Positions 12,901 through 23,908 of a DNA stretch of 43,169 nt are shown here, piece by piece. Every line of letters starts with the position of its first letter. The first letter of the stretch is position 1. This DNA comes from Alloascoidea africana (Eukaryota > Ascomycota > Alloascoideomycetes > Alloascoideales > Alloascoideaceae). The notes under the pieces are model-generated. The model saw only the letters and a list, made by a program, of their open reading frames with translations, did not search any database and had not been told where the DNA came from. The stretch spans positions 1-43,169 of the forward strand of contig JAKTTT010000102.1 of the NCBI GenBank assembly GCA_030581615.1. The letters run 5' to 3'. The position numbers and the translations under genes were made by a program.

Positions 12901-15709
12901 AACACTTGGAAAGCAAAAGGAAGGCAAGACAGTACCAAGAGATATTCAAGCGGAACCTAAAATTGAAAACCCTTCAGATAGCGAAAGCATACGTCTACCG
13001 ATTTCCGAATACAACGAGCTTTGCAGACTTGCATATGAACCGAGTATTAATGAGCTAAAGGCCAGATTAGACGGCTTCGCCTTGCAAGTTATTTCAACTG
13101 AAACGATTGAAGACTTGAACCGACGTCTTCAAAATCCAACAGAATCAGAATTAACAAAATTGAATGCGAAATTAGGCCTTGTCACAATTCCAATAGCAGA
13201 TCATGAACAAATGATAAAGTCCTTGAAGGAACCAGATATAGGAATTTTGGAAAAGAGAGCTAGGGATTTGGGGCTTGTTTTGCTAACAATCGCCCGTCTT
13301 GAAGAATTGAATGAAGCAGTATCTCGGAGACCTAAGGAGGAAGCCGAATCTTGCGAAAATTGTAGAGAAACAGAAAACCGACCAATTACAAAGGCTGAAG
13401 TTTATGTTGGCGCAAAAGAGTTTGATCTGATTATTCTCACTAAAGAAGAATACCGAAGTCTAGTTGCCAAAACATTTGTTGAGCCTGGTAGCCTTTCTAG
13501 AGGCAGTGATGTACTCAAGAAACCTGAGGCCGGAAATGTGTCTGAGGCTGATAATGCATCCCTCAAAGATAAAAATTTGGGATACAAGAGCGGTAATACT
13601 GTTTTTCCTTTTTCTGCTCCACCAGAAGAAGCCGGTGACCCTCAAGCCAAAGAGCCGACTACGAGAGATGGCTTAGCTCAAACTACTTACTCTTTTGATA
13701 ATAACAGCCCTACTAGTGCTTCAAGCGCTCCCATATCTTCATCCCTGGAAACAGATCAGACCAAGAACCCGAGAACACCCGAAAAGATTAATATTAGGAT
13801 TTCGGAGGAAGCTATTACTAGGGATCCTTCTGGCGTATTGGAATTATGCTTGACGAAGGTGCAGATAATTGAATGTGTCACCATTCTTGGAATGAATGTG
13901 ACTTCTTCTAATGACTTTTCCAAAGTTTCGTTAGAGGATTTGTCTCGGGTAGCTTCAAACCATGGCTTGGTAGTTTGCTCTACCGAAGAGCTAGAGAGAT
14001 TAAAAAAATTGTCTTCAAGTGGTGGCATTTCAAGAGACAAGCAATCATCAGATTGCGCTTCAAAACCTGGCTTGTCTCTACTAGATGGTGATATCACTGA
14101 TCTCATAAGCTCCTCAAACACAGATGACAATGTTATAGAGCGGATTGTTAAAGAATTTACTCTTCAGAATAGCTTGATGATTGTGCCTTTGGATTATCAA
14201 CCTGATTTAACAGAACCAGAGTTGGCGAAACAAGCTGAAAAGTTTAGTAAGGCACTGATATCACTTGATGAATTAGGTAGGCTCCAAGCAGCAGGAACAA
14301 CATCAAGCGATTCTATGGCAAATCCTAGACAACCCTCTCGACAGTTTTCGGTTACCCGTGAGGAGTTAATAGAGTATGCCTCAGCTTTTGGTCTTGTTGT
14401 AAACTCTATGGACGGTGCTGGACTCCAAAATATTGAAGAAAGCACATTAATACATCACGACAAGTCCACCGGCACGGTTTTAATTTCTAATACCTCCCCT
14501 GAATACCTGGCTAACAAAGACCCTGTACCAAGGACAAAAGAAGATTTAATTAGTCTTGCCCAGAAGTTTGATATGATTGTAATCACAAAACAAGAGTATC
14601 AGAGACTAATTGATACTGCAAAAGTTATTGTCCACAAAGCCGACAACGAGATCTCCACCGACACTAGCGTTCTTAACGAAGAATTTATCCTGAAGGCCCC
14701 AACCTTTGGGCTAGTTGCAGTACCAAAGAATGAATTTGAAAAGTTGTTGAACGATTCCCGCGAATCTGATTCGAATGCTGCGCAGGCCCCTTTGAATACT
14801 TTAACAGAAGTTCCAGACAAGACCGTGTCAACAGATGCCAGTTCCAAAAGACCTTCTACAAGAGAAATGTTGCATGATCAGGAACAAAATGTTCCAACCT
14901 TAGAACCCCAAATTAATTACGACTACAGCAATACCAGTTACTGTGCTTCCTTTGTAAGTACTGTTTCTCATGTCAATGCACCCTCAAATATTGGGTCGGT
15001 GAATCCACATGGAAATGAAGGAAGCAGCGCTATTCAACCTACATCTTCAAATATCAGTGTGAATACCAATGCGTCTTTCTCAGACCAGAGCATTATCCAA
15101 GCAGTAACACAAACCGTTATTGGTGAGTATCTCTATAAATCTTATAGAAAGGTTAATGGGATGGCTGAGAACCGTCACAAACGATACTTTTGGATTCATC
15201 CTTATACGATGACGCTCTACTGGTCAGAAGCAAACCTCTCCCCGGGCTTGCCTTCTGGAGAAAAGACCAGAGCAGCTACAATTTTAGGTGTTTCTACAAT
15301 CCCAAATCCTTCCCCGTCTCCTGGATTGTGGAGTAAAAGCATTATTGTAAAAACTCAAGGCAAAGACATCAAGATAACTTGCCCAACAAGGCAGAGACAT
15401 AACATTTGGAACAACACCTTCAAGTTTTTATTACAGAGAAAAGCAGAAGGGACCAATTTGTCTGATTTGATGTCGCCTATCAATAACAGCTTGGGAGAAT
15501 TAGCAGAAACTTCTGGTTCAAGGCTTGATGCTACTCGCTCACGACTATCTTCAGAATCGTTCGCTTCTAATAGAATATCTACGGTCAGAAACAGCTTCAG
15601 TTCTACGAGCCGAGAGAATGCTGTTAATCGTGTTGAAAGGTCCATGAGAAGAGCCTCCTTGCGTCGAATTTCTACAATTTGGAAAGACGACAAAAAGTCC
15701 TTGCAGTAA
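3916..15709 (+). CDS. NUM1: Num1-like cortical anchor protein (giant, three exons)
   Basis: Num1 tethers dynein and mitochondria to the plasma membrane for spindle positioning and organelle inheritance. Exons are 3916-4179, 4243-4555 and 4608-15709. The introns are 63 and 52 nt, both with GTAAGT donors and TACTAAA or CTAAC branch sites, and splicing keeps frame. The product is about 3,892 aa. Residues about 100-400 hold the coiled-coil N-terminal region. From about residue 580 to 2860 comes a tandem array with a period near 32 residues, of the type NPSIEYLxEKAxxLGxxVIPKDEYDxLxxKA, followed by spaced, degenerate units to about residue 3570. A PH domain lies at about 3696-3808 (starts IGEYLYKSYRKV, contains KRYFWIHPYTMTLYW), followed by a basic Ser/Arg-rich tail. 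S. cerevisiae Num1 is about 2,750 aa with 64-residue repeats, so this protein is much longer and its unit is about half that size. Confidence 0.93.
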
Positions 15710-16009
15710 CTTCCTTAGAGGTAAACTTTTATATCATGATCTGCTAATGCTTTATTTCCTTTTTTAAATACCAATCAATATATGACCACGCTCGTTTTGC
15801 CATATAAATAGTTAATCTGAATCTTGACTTTATTCTCATTACACATTTCTTCTTTTGATGGTCCTATGTAAAAACCAGAAAACTGCAAGTTGGATAGAAA
15901 AATTAATCCAGATGTGCTTCTTGAAACGGAAACTGATTGCGAACACATGTAGATAGACTAGTTTATCATAAGCAAAACACAAAAGTCGTATGCCCAAACA
16001 AAACATTAA
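15710..16009. other. Convergent 3' intergenic region, NUM1/CNB1
   Basis: The 300-bp AT-rich space between two convergent gene ends contains only likely polyadenylation sequence. No gene or repeat seen. Confidence 0.5.
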
Positions 16010-16606
16010 CTAGAAAGATGTTGAAGCCAAAGTCAAAGTTTGGCTAACTCTAGACTTTGCTGTAGCCTTTACAAATTCCTCGAAATCCAGCTTCCCATCA
16101 CCATCTTGGTCTGCCTCCATGATCGTCTTATCAACAATCTGTTGCAGTTGATCCTCCTCCAAATTCTTGCCAACCATCATCTTCAGAACCAAAAATAGCT
16201 CGCCGTTTGAAATATAGCCGTCCCTGTCAATATCGTAAATTTTGAATGCAAATTGTAGCTTTTCAATCTCAGTACCCTTTGAGCTGAATATCGAAAGAGC
16301 AGAAATAAACTCTTCAAAGTCTACATCACCACCTCCATCTTCATCGAAAATATCAATCAGACGACCACTCAGAGGGTTCATTGCTATGCCAGGGATCGAT
16401 AGAAACTCTTCTTTGTCAATTGTTCCAGAGCCATCCTTGTCTATCTTCATGAACCGCTTGCTGAGACGATCAACTTCATCTCGGTCAACTTCAAAAAGAA
16501 TGATTAGATTCAGGGGAATGCCGATGATGAAAACAAAAGCTTATCAAGACCTACAGTTTGTTCCTTCAACTACCTGATCTATGATTTGAGAAGCACCAGC
16601 ACCCAT
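16010..16606 (-). CDS. CNB1: Calcineurin regulatory subunit B
   Basis: This Ca2+-binding subunit activates the calcineurin phosphatase in stress and ion signalling. Exon 1 is 16555-16606, the intron is 16489-16554 (66 nt, GTAGGT donor, TCTAATC branch), and exon 2 is 16010-16488, giving 176 aa. Splicing joins a myristoylation-type start ([11 protein letters not shown]) to [20 protein letters not shown], exactly as expected for the family. Without the intron the frame would begin at an internal Met (16450) and lack the N-terminus. Four EF-hands are visible, for example [38 protein letters not shown] and [13 protein letters not shown]. Length is normal for calcineurin B. It is divergent from DPH2 and convergent with NUM1. 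Confidence 0.95.
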
Positions 16607-17328
16607 TGCTAAATATAGTCGGACACTAGAAAGAAAGGAGAATGAAGAAGAAAGACTGAACACAAATGGACGACATTTCTACCAGGCGCATGGTTTCTTT
16701 GCCTTCATTATTGAGAAGCACTGAATCACGTGACGTTATTTTCATGTTTTGGGAAAGCATTCTGTCCTGAGTTTTGTACTTTAGTTGAGTTACTTGGCAT
16801 TTACAGTGCTTGAAATTGAAGAAACACAAAAAGGAAGGCAGTAAAAGAGTTTATGCTAGAACGAAAATTACGAAACTACGCCAAAAGTTTTGGATAACGG
16901 TGTTTTTCCATTTTGAGTCAAGGGAAGGAAAGGGAAGAGAAAAGTCTGGTAAATGAAATTAGTTATAGAATCCAGGACTCTATTTTTTACACAGGAGCCT
17001 CAAGGGAACCAATCACGCATACCGTTTACCATCTCTCAGTTTTGCTTCGTCCTTAATACAGAGCAAAATGAATTGAAGATAAAGATGTGGATAGGTTCAG
17101 TACATGTGGCTGATAGACCATCAACAACAATCAGAGTAGAAACTTTTCAGTATCAAATTGATATCGAAAACAATAACATAATAGGCGTTCCAACCAAGAA
17201 TTTAGTATGGCTACTGAACAAAGTAGAAACCTTTTACCTTACTCATCTCTCAAAATCATAACTACCGTTCACCCAACTCTCCATTAATGGGCTCGATGAT
17301 CTAAGAAAAAAAGTGTTCAGTACTTACC
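16607..17328. promoter_or_regulatory. Divergent CNB1-DPH2 promoter region
   Basis: This 722-bp intergenic region serves two divergent genes. A CACGTG E-box (16727-16732, within aatCACGTGacg) lies 121 bp upstream of the CNB1 ATG, a Cbf1-type site. A 102-codon open frame at 16953-17261 shows no recognisable protein and is probably chance. Confidence 0.5.
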
Positions 17329-19176
17329 ATGTCGGCGGTAGCAGCACCAGTGCTTTCCACGCATCAGGAGACAGAAGACTTTTCATATGAACGAGTTCAG
17401 GATGCCCGACACTCGAGACCATATTTAGGCCCGTCGGATCAGGTTGACTCTTTAACAACAGATGAACTTCACGAGAAGCTGCAGCATTTTTATTCCACAA
17501 ACGAACTTCTTGCTTTTTTGAATAAGACATCCTACAAAAGGATTGCTCTTCAATTCCCTGACTGGCTGGTCTGTGACTCTATTCCAATAGCCAATGAAAT
17601 AGTGCAAGGATTAATACCGTTGAAGACAAAAGAGAATCATCATCATGATGACCCAAACCATACATGCAAGAACTCGGACACAGGAACATGTTCAGGAGCT
17701 TGTAAACGTAAAGAAAAAGATAACATGAGACAGGTCTTTATATTAGCCGATACTTCATATGGCTCATGTTGTGCAGATGAAGTGGCAGCGGCTCATTACT
17801 CAGCAGATGTACTCGTTCACTTTGGCGATTCATGTCTTTCAACGTAAGTAAGTAGTTGCCGCTTCTGTGTTTTGCGATACTAATATCTTATCTGGTGTAG
17901 AAACGAGAATATTCCTGTGATATATGTGTTTGGAAGACCATATGTGGATTATGCGCAACTACGACAAGAGTTTGAAAAAAGATTTGAAGACAGAATGGAG
18001 AAGATTGTATTAATGTCCAATACCGTCTACAACTCACAACTTCGCACAGTATATGACCAACTGCTTGACGAATATCCAAACCTGTTGCTTGCCACAATCA
18101 GACTGGCACCAGGAAACAAGTCACATATTATTAATGCCACTGACAAAACATACCATCCTTTTAAGCATACAAATCGAGGATTTAAGATTGATGGTAGATT
18201 TATTTCCGGTATTTCGATAGCAAACGATAACACAACTGAAGATGAATTTGACGAAAATGAGAACTTAAAACAGTATTCCCTATTCCACATTACTATGCCT
18301 TCTTCTGCTCGTTTGCTATACTTATCTACACTATTCAATTCTATTACAGTTTATGAGCCAAGCACAAGCTCAGTTTCAACTGGACCGTTCCCATCCCTGA
18401 TGAGAAGATATAGAAGCATGCTTGTTGCAAGAACAGCAGGCACGATTGGAGTTCTTGTAAATACACTTTCGGTTAAGAATACGAAACTATTGTTGAATAC
18501 AGTGGTTGACTGGATAAAGCAAGCAGGTAAAAAGCATTACGTTTTTGCTGTTGGCAAGCCGAACATCGCCAAGCTTGCTAACTTTGATGTTGTTGATGTT
18601 TGGTGTATTTTGGGCTGTGGTAGTGGCGGCATTATTGTAGATGAACATGGCGACTACTTCAAGCCTATAGTGACTCCATATGAGCTGAAAATGGCATTAA
18701 AGGATGAAATTGTGTGGAGTGGTAAATGGGAAACCGATTTTGACAGAATAATTGGACGGCAGATTGAAATCGATGGAGATGATGAAAACGAAACTCAGAA
18801 TGCTGTTTCTGAGGAACAAGATTCAGATGATGCCCCCGAATTCGATGCTGTAACTGGAAAGTATACATATAACAGTCGACCTCTACGACGAATACGACAC
18901 TTGAACATAGCACAGGAGGAAGAAGCAGAGAAGGAGGGAGACAAGAGTGAGACCAGCAACCAGAACTCTCTTGTCAAGAGGTTCTCCTCAAATCTGGTTC
19001 TCAAAGATACTGTTTCCACGTCTGCCTTATATTTTCAGGAGAAACGGACTTGGAAAGGACTGGGGAGCGATTTTTCTGAAGAAAGTAAGGACGAGGATAA
19101 AATAGGAGCTCTCGTGGAACCAGGGATTACTGGCATAGCTAGAGGCTATTCACATGTTACCACTAGTCATACTTGA
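17329..19176 (+). CDS. DPH2: Diphthamide synthesis protein Dph2
   Basis: Dph2 pairs with Dph1 to form the iron-sulfur radical-SAM-like enzyme that transfers the aminocarboxypropyl group of SAM to histidine on elongation factor 2, the first step of diphthamide formation. Exons are 17329-17843 and 17901-19176. The intron is 57 nt (GTAAGT donor, TACTAAT branch, GTAG end) and splicing in frame gives 596 aa, within the fungal range. The signature TSYGSCCADEVAAAHYSADV followed by LVHFGDSCLS spans the exon end. DVWCILGCGSGG and a proline/glutamate-rich tail follow near the C-terminus. A histidine-rich insert (NHHHDDPNHTC...) sits near residue 105. Its 3' end faces MAG2. Confidence 0.93.
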
Positions 19177-19463
19177 TGTTCCCGGATGTTCTACTTACTC
19201 TCAAGTGTTGAAAATGCATATGTTGTGAATCATTTAAATAGGAATAGCATTTACAAACGTAGTCAAAAATGAGAGCACAGTGTATCCTTCAAATGATTCA
19301 GAAAAAACGACTCTGCTTTTGTGCCCAGCCATATTTTCTGGATTCTTTAAATTATGCAAAAATGGAAGGTTAGATACCGAGAATAATGAATCAATGTTTA
19401 CGTTAAATGCTATTACATTTCCATTCATCAAGTTGTATATGAAAAAAAGTCAATGCTCAAAAT

Positions 19464-21476
19464 TTATAACCTTCTACCGTCGGTAGACATGAGTACCAAC
19501 CTTTTCTTTGACTTGCCCTTTCCTTTCCCCTTCCCGCTTCCATTCATGTTACTGTCTGCCTTCTTTTCCTTAGATTCCTCCAACTTTTTCAACTGATCAA
19601 GTTTCTCTTGAAAAGCAATGTCTTCATCGTTCATATTTTCCTTCAGATCTACTTGATTTTCAGTTGCCAGTATTCTTGTGCCCCAGACTGTTGTTTTATA
19701 CTTGGGCTTTTCAACAACGTCCGAATTATCGGAGGTAGTTTTAGAGTCGGAGTCTCCATTCAACTCGCCTATTGTAGGAAACGAAGAGGGGAGAGGCTCA
19801 AAGGAAACTGGCGTATCCTCCCACGAGCCGCTGTATCCATTGGATTCTTGTCTGAGCATTTCCATGGTTTTGTATTCTTCCTCAAGCTCTGCTCTGTGTT
19901 TTTCCCGATTTTCTCTTCTCAACTTTTCTAGCGTTCTTTTTGACCGTTTCGTTAGTTCGGTTTCAAAGTGCTCGAAAGAGCCATTCGGAAGAACATCTTT
20001 CCAGTTACACTCAACAAAGGCAACGTCACAGCCTGTAGGAAGATTTCCTAAATACTTCATCCTCTTTTTAAGCTCATCAGTCACAACCGATCCATAGACC
20101 ACATTCTCGACCTTGACCATTAAACTAGAAGGGAAATTGGAATAATGGCCATAGGCGTACTTCAGCACTTTGATGTCAAGAGCAGAAAGGAAAAATCTTG
20201 TCGAAGAGTTGAAACCAGTTTGATAAAAATAGAAAGAATCAGTGTCCTGCTCCACCTCAGTCACTTGTTCAGAATAGACATGCTCATGATGTTTTTCATC
20301 ACTGGCCTCGGTAGGATTGTCGCCCTCGAGAGCCTCAATAATGGCTTTAATGGATGAGATGGCCATTTTGGGATAAACACCATCCTCTCCAAACATCAGA
20401 TTGTCTTCTTCCCAAGTTTTTTTGATTTCCGATATTTCTGCTTTATACTTTTCCAAGGCATACCCTAAAGAAGCCTTCATTAATCGTGGGTAAGGAGCGA
20501 TATCTGCATTAAAGAAAGGAATGTTGATATTCTTATTTTTCAAAGACTTCCACGTAGAAATGGGTAGAGCCAAAATGCTCTTGTGCAGACGTTTCATCAG
20601 CCGGAAGACGGCATCTTGGCCCGGTTTTGGAACTTCAAACCTGTCATCAGAGTCCACAAGCAATACAGGAATAGTTTCTGAAGTGCTCACCTTTTCGGTA
20701 CAAAGAGGACAATCCTTGACTCTCTTCCTATATTTTGGTAACATAGTGGAAGGATTGGGGTCTTTGTTAGGAGTTTCTGAATCTAGATATCTCAGCAGAC
20801 ATGCCAGGCAGAATAAATGGCCACACTTAGCCATCCTGGGTGCAACAGGCTCATCAGTAAGGCAAATAGGACATAGCTTCCCTTGAGGCACAATAACTCG
20901 GAGAATCAGTTTCGGATCGACCATGGTGTCTGGGTCTGAAATAGCTTGTCGATAGTCCCCTGCCTTGTCAAGAACAAAGCGGTAGTTTGCGTTTATGAAA
21001 CTCATTCCATGCAAATTTATGGGATGTCCCTTATCCCATCCTTTTCTTCTATGACTGTCAAAAGATTCTCGAGAAAGTCTTCGGCGGCCTGGATGGTTCT
21101 CAGTATCCTTGGACGGTAAAGAGAAATCTAGTAAATGATTGATAGGAACGTATCCCTTTTTCCCAGACTTTGAGGATCTAAATTCGACAAGTTTTAACTC
21201 TTTTTCAAGCTGATCCACGTCATTTTGCAATGGCTTTGGATTCGTTTTGTTCAGCCGTCTTCTTGGACCTTTCCGTACATTCGGTCTTCTAGCATTGCTG
21301 GTGACGTCGTTTTTGGTGGGAGGTACAGAATGAGAGGACAAGTTATTTAAGGACAAGCTAGAGTTCGACTTCAGTCCTCCAGAAGTAGATGTTGTAGCAC
21401 TCTTGACAGGAGAAACGGGAGTACTAACTTGAACACCAGGCTCAAAAGCCGGCACGTTGGGGTTAAATTTGGTCAT
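19464..21476 (-). CDS. MAG2: RING-finger protein, Mag2/RNF10 family
   Basis: Mag2 is the yeast RNF10 homologue, a cytoplasmic E3 linked to ubiquitination of small-subunit proteins of stalled or non-functional ribosomes. The 670-aa product has no intron. A C3HC4 RING lies at residues 202-259: C202, C205, C218, H220, C223, C226, C256, C259. It is preceded by the family block GMSFINANYRFVLD (about 157-170). The N-terminus is basic and low-complexity (NVRKGPRRRLNK). The C-terminus has a charged coiled-coil (about 520-560) and a Lys/Gly-rich tail (GKGKGKGKSKKR). It shares a 315-bp divergent promoter region with SPC2. Confidence 0.85.
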   Translation of the reverse strand: MTKFNPNVPAFEPGVQVSTPVSPVKSATTSTSGGLKSNSSLSLNNLSSHSVPPTKNDVTSNARRPNVRKGPRRRLNKTNPKPLQNDVDQLEKELKLVEFRSSKSGKKGYVPINHLLDFSLPSKDTENHPGRRRLSRESFDSHRRKGWDKGHPINLHGMSFINANYRFVLDKAGDYRQAISDPDTMVDPKLILRVIVPQGKLCPICLTDEPVAPRMAKCGHLFCLACLLRYLDSETPNKDPNPSTMLPKYRKRVKDCPLCTEKVSTSETIPVLLVDSDDRFEVPKPGQDAVFRLMKRLHKSILALPISTWKSLKNKNINIPFFNADIAPYPRLMKASLGYALEKYKAEISEIKKTWEEDNLMFGEDGVYPKMAISSIKAIIEALEGDNPTEASDEKHHEHVYSEQVTEVEQDTDSFYFYQTGFNSSTRFFLSALDIKVLKYAYGHYSNFPSSLMVKVENVVYGSVVTDELKKRMKYLGNLPTGCDVAFVECNWKDVLPNGSFEHFETELTKRSKRTLEKLRRENREKHRAELEEEYKTMEMLRQESNGYSGSWEDTPVSFEPLPSSFPTIGELNGDSDSKTTSDNSDVVEKPKYKTTVWGTRILATENQVDLKENMNDEDIAFQEKLDQLKKLEESKEKKADSNMNGSGKGKGKGKSKKRLVLMSTDGRRL

Positions 21477-21791
21477 TTTGTTGCGCGTGGTTCCTGGAAA
21501 ATCAACTTGAAGCTAAACAAAATAAAAAGTATCCTGCCAAGGCCCCGGATACTATTCGTGGCAAAGATTTGAACCCTGTGAGAAAGCTCAAGGGCATAGG
21601 TAGATCAGCCAAAATGGTGATGACCAGCCTACAGTACCAGGGCACGATGGTGGGAGCCTTTTTGAAGCGAAGGAGGAGAGAACCGGGCTAGTGTTTACGC
21701 GTACTCGAGATTACAGTAATTTCTGGACCGCCATATTTATGCCAGCTAAGCACAGCTCTGCTAGCAGAAGAGAGCAGTAGAGATCAGAGTT
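21477..21791. promoter_or_regulatory. Divergent MAG2-SPC2 promoter region
   Basis: 315 bp between divergent starts. It contains CGTGGCAAA (21557-21565), one base from the PACE consensus; its role is unproved. A stretch open on the plus strand (about 21490-21690) has no good start and no known homologue, so it is not called as a gene. Confidence 0.4.
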
Positions 21792-22429
21792 ATGTCAAAA
21801 CCAGTCAATTTGAAGTATGAACCCGACCTTTTTGGTGCAAATTGAATCGAATTAACTCTTGCATAGCTCCACGGTTGAGCTTCGTCAGGCATTAGATGAG
21901 GAGCTACCAAATGTATGAATAATTTTGGAGAGGCCCAGTAACAAACACTAATCTTAAGGAAACATCTTCACAGGTGCTGAGGAAAGCTGGATATAAACAG
22001 TCCTTTGTATTAACTGACATACGTTTGGCCCTCGGTTACACGTCAGTTATTATATGTGCGGCTTATGGCCTATACGACTATAAGCATGGCTTCATTGCTT
22101 CATTGCCATATTGTCGCGTAGCAGTATCTGCTTTTTTCATACTGAACGGGTTATTTACCCTATGGACTACGTTTATTGAGAAAAATATACGGTACCAAGG
22201 CATCAAGGACTCAAATAATGAAAAGATTACGATTTTGACAGAAGCGCCAGATTATGAACCTACTTACAAAGTTGAAATCAATATCACAAACAAAACTGGC
22301 CAAAATATTCACAAGACGCAAAAGTCGGAAGGCTTTACGCAATTTTTTGATGAAGCTGGTTATTTGAACAAGAAGAAGTTTGCAAATTGGGTAGAGCAAT
22401 TTTTAATTGAGGGAAAGAAAAAGAAATAG
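21792..22429 (+). CDS. SPC2: Signal peptidase complex subunit Spc2 (SPC25 family)
   Basis: Spc2 is a non-catalytic subunit of ER signal peptidase that aids its contact with the Sec61 translocon. Exons are 21792-21814, 21867-21912 and 21974-22429, with introns of 52 and 61 nt. Both donors are GTATGA; branch sites are TTAAC and ACTAATC; acceptors are GCATAG and TTCACAG. The product is 174 aa. Splicing yields MSKPVNLNSTVELRQALDEE, closely matching the family N-terminus, then LPNVLRKAGYKQSF. Two membrane segments are evident (about residues 40-60 and 70-92), and the charged C-terminus ends in KKKK. The large third exon alone has no proper ATG, which supports the small upstream exons. Confidence 0.92.
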
Positions 22430-22594
22430 ATCAACTATTCAAGCATGACCAGCTTGCTAATGGAAACCATTTGGTTGTCTGAAATTCTTGGCCTGATAGC
22501 AAGTGGAATAAGACATGTTGATATCATTCTTTGACGGAAAGTCGTAGCTTGTTTATGAGTCCTTTAATCAGTTTCCAAATAGCTATTCACCTTA

Positions 22595-23908
22595 CTAAAG
22601 TGTTTGTAAACTGTCAAACAGAACCGATATACTTTCGCCGTGATGATCTCTTCTTATGCATTCAGCAAAAATAGAAGAAACATCAATCACTGTAAGTTTT
22701 TTATGGGTCTCCAAACTTTCAGGAGGAATAGGACAAGTGTTTGTGACCACTATTCTGTCAATGCAAGGTGAAGCATTTAGCACATCGAGACAATTGCCGT
22801 TAAACACTCCGTGACTGGCCACAATATAAACCGAATTGGCTCCGCAGTTTAGACGACAATGCTCAGCAGCAGCGACAAAGCTGTTTGGCATGTCTATCAG
22901 GTCGTCTAGTATGATCACAGGCCTATCTTTCACGTCGCCAACAAGCGTGATTAACCTTTCTTGGTCTATTCCATCTTGCTCTTCATCGTCAGAACCTAAA
23001 TCAGCGCTGCCCCCCTGTGCAAAGTTTCCAGGACTGAGTGGTGTTCCATTCACGTAGTCACTCTTTTGTACTTTAACCGGAGAGCTAAAAACACTTTCTT
23101 GGAGATTTTCATAGTTGTCATCCACCACATGCCCTTGTATCACCCTTGCTGATTTCATTTCTTCTATTATCAAACTCTCGTCTTCGTCATCGCCGTCCAG
23201 AAGGTCTTCCTTTTCTTTGAAACTTGTTCGTCGGTTTCTCTTTACAGCCGTTTGCCTCTTCAATGCCGAAGAGTTAACCATCGATTCTAAGCGATTGTAA
23301 ATATTATCATTCACTCTTCTTCTGTCAGTATGGATCATTGCAAAATCAATAGATAACGCGTCAGCAAGTCCTGTCACTCGCTTTGTGCCACCAGGATTCT
23401 TCGAAACCACTACTGCATTTTGATAATCCGGGACGTTAAGTTTTATCCAACGAGCCAGAGTTGGAATTCCCCTCAGATTGTCCATGGGCTTTTTGAAAAA
23501 GCCTTGTATCTGGGAAGCGTGCAAGTCCATTGAGACTATGTGGTCAGCGCCTGCCATGACTAGCAAGTTGGCCAACATTCGCGCCGATATGGCTCCCCGG
23601 TGTCTTTTCATTTTGGATTGCTTCGAGTACGGGAAATGGGGGAGCACAGCGGTAATTCTTGCAGCTGAACCGCTTCGCAGAGCCGAGATCAAAATTAATA
23701 ATTCCATCATATGGTCGTTCACATTATCTGAGCTTGATTGAACAACGTAAACGTCCTCGTCTCGGATCGACGACCCTATCTGAATGGATGTCTCTCCATT
23801 TGAAAATTTCTTCAGTGTGCATGGGGAAGGCTCAATTCCAAGTCCGTGACAAATCAGCTGCCCTAATTGGGGGTGGGACGAGCCGACGAACACCTTGCAA
23901 CCTCTCAT
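22595..23908 (-). CDS. PRS1: Ribose-phosphate pyrophosphokinase subunit, Prs1-like
   Basis: PRPP synthetase makes phosphoribosyl pyrophosphate for nucleotide, His and Trp synthesis. Yeast Prs1 is a heteromer subunit (with Prs3) also tied to cell-wall integrity. The 437-aa, intronless product starts MRGCKVFVGSSHPQLGQLIC and has the HRGAISARMLANLLVMAGAD and VVVSKNPGGTKRV blocks. The PRPP-binding loop is altered to VIILDDLIDMPNSF, where active enzymes carry a DDxxDTxGT motif. An acidic insertion of about 100 residues (about 205-315) matches the non-homologous region typical of Prs1 rather than the two inserts of Prs5. The C-terminus FAECIRRDHHGESISVLFDS is diagnostic. It is convergent with SPC2. 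Confidence 0.93.
   Translation of the reverse strand: MRGCKVFVGSSHPQLGQLICHGLGIEPSPCTLKKFSNGETSIQIGSSIRDEDVYVVQSSSDNVNDHMMELLILISALRSGSAARITAVLPHFPYSKQSKMKRHRGAISARMLANLLVMAGADHIVSMDLHASQIQGFFKKPMDNLRGIPTLARWIKLNVPDYQNAVVVSKNPGGTKRVTGLADALSIDFAMIHTDRRRVNDNIYNRLESMVNSSALKRQTAVKRNRRTSFKEKEDLLDGDDEDESLIIEEMKSARVIQGHVVDDNYENLQESVFSSPVKVQKSDYVNGTPLSPGNFAQGGSADLGSDDEEQDGIDQERLITLVGDVKDRPVIILDDLIDMPNSFVAAAEHCRLNCGANSVYIVASHGVFNGNCLDVLNASPCIDRIVVTNTCPIPPESLETHKKLTVIDVSSIFAECIRRDHHGESISVLFDSLQTL

Noticed and set aside
16953-17261. 102-codon open frame in the CNB1-DPH2 promoter
   Set aside because: No recognisable domain, no conserved motif, and it lies in a region expected to be regulatory; probably chance in AT-rich DNA.
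21490-21690. Open plus-strand stretch rich in Lys/Arg upstream of SPC2
   Set aside because: No ATG near its beginning, no match to a family I know, and no splice signals joining it to SPC2; also checked for a tRNA B-box at about 21570 on the minus strand, but the T-stem does not pair.
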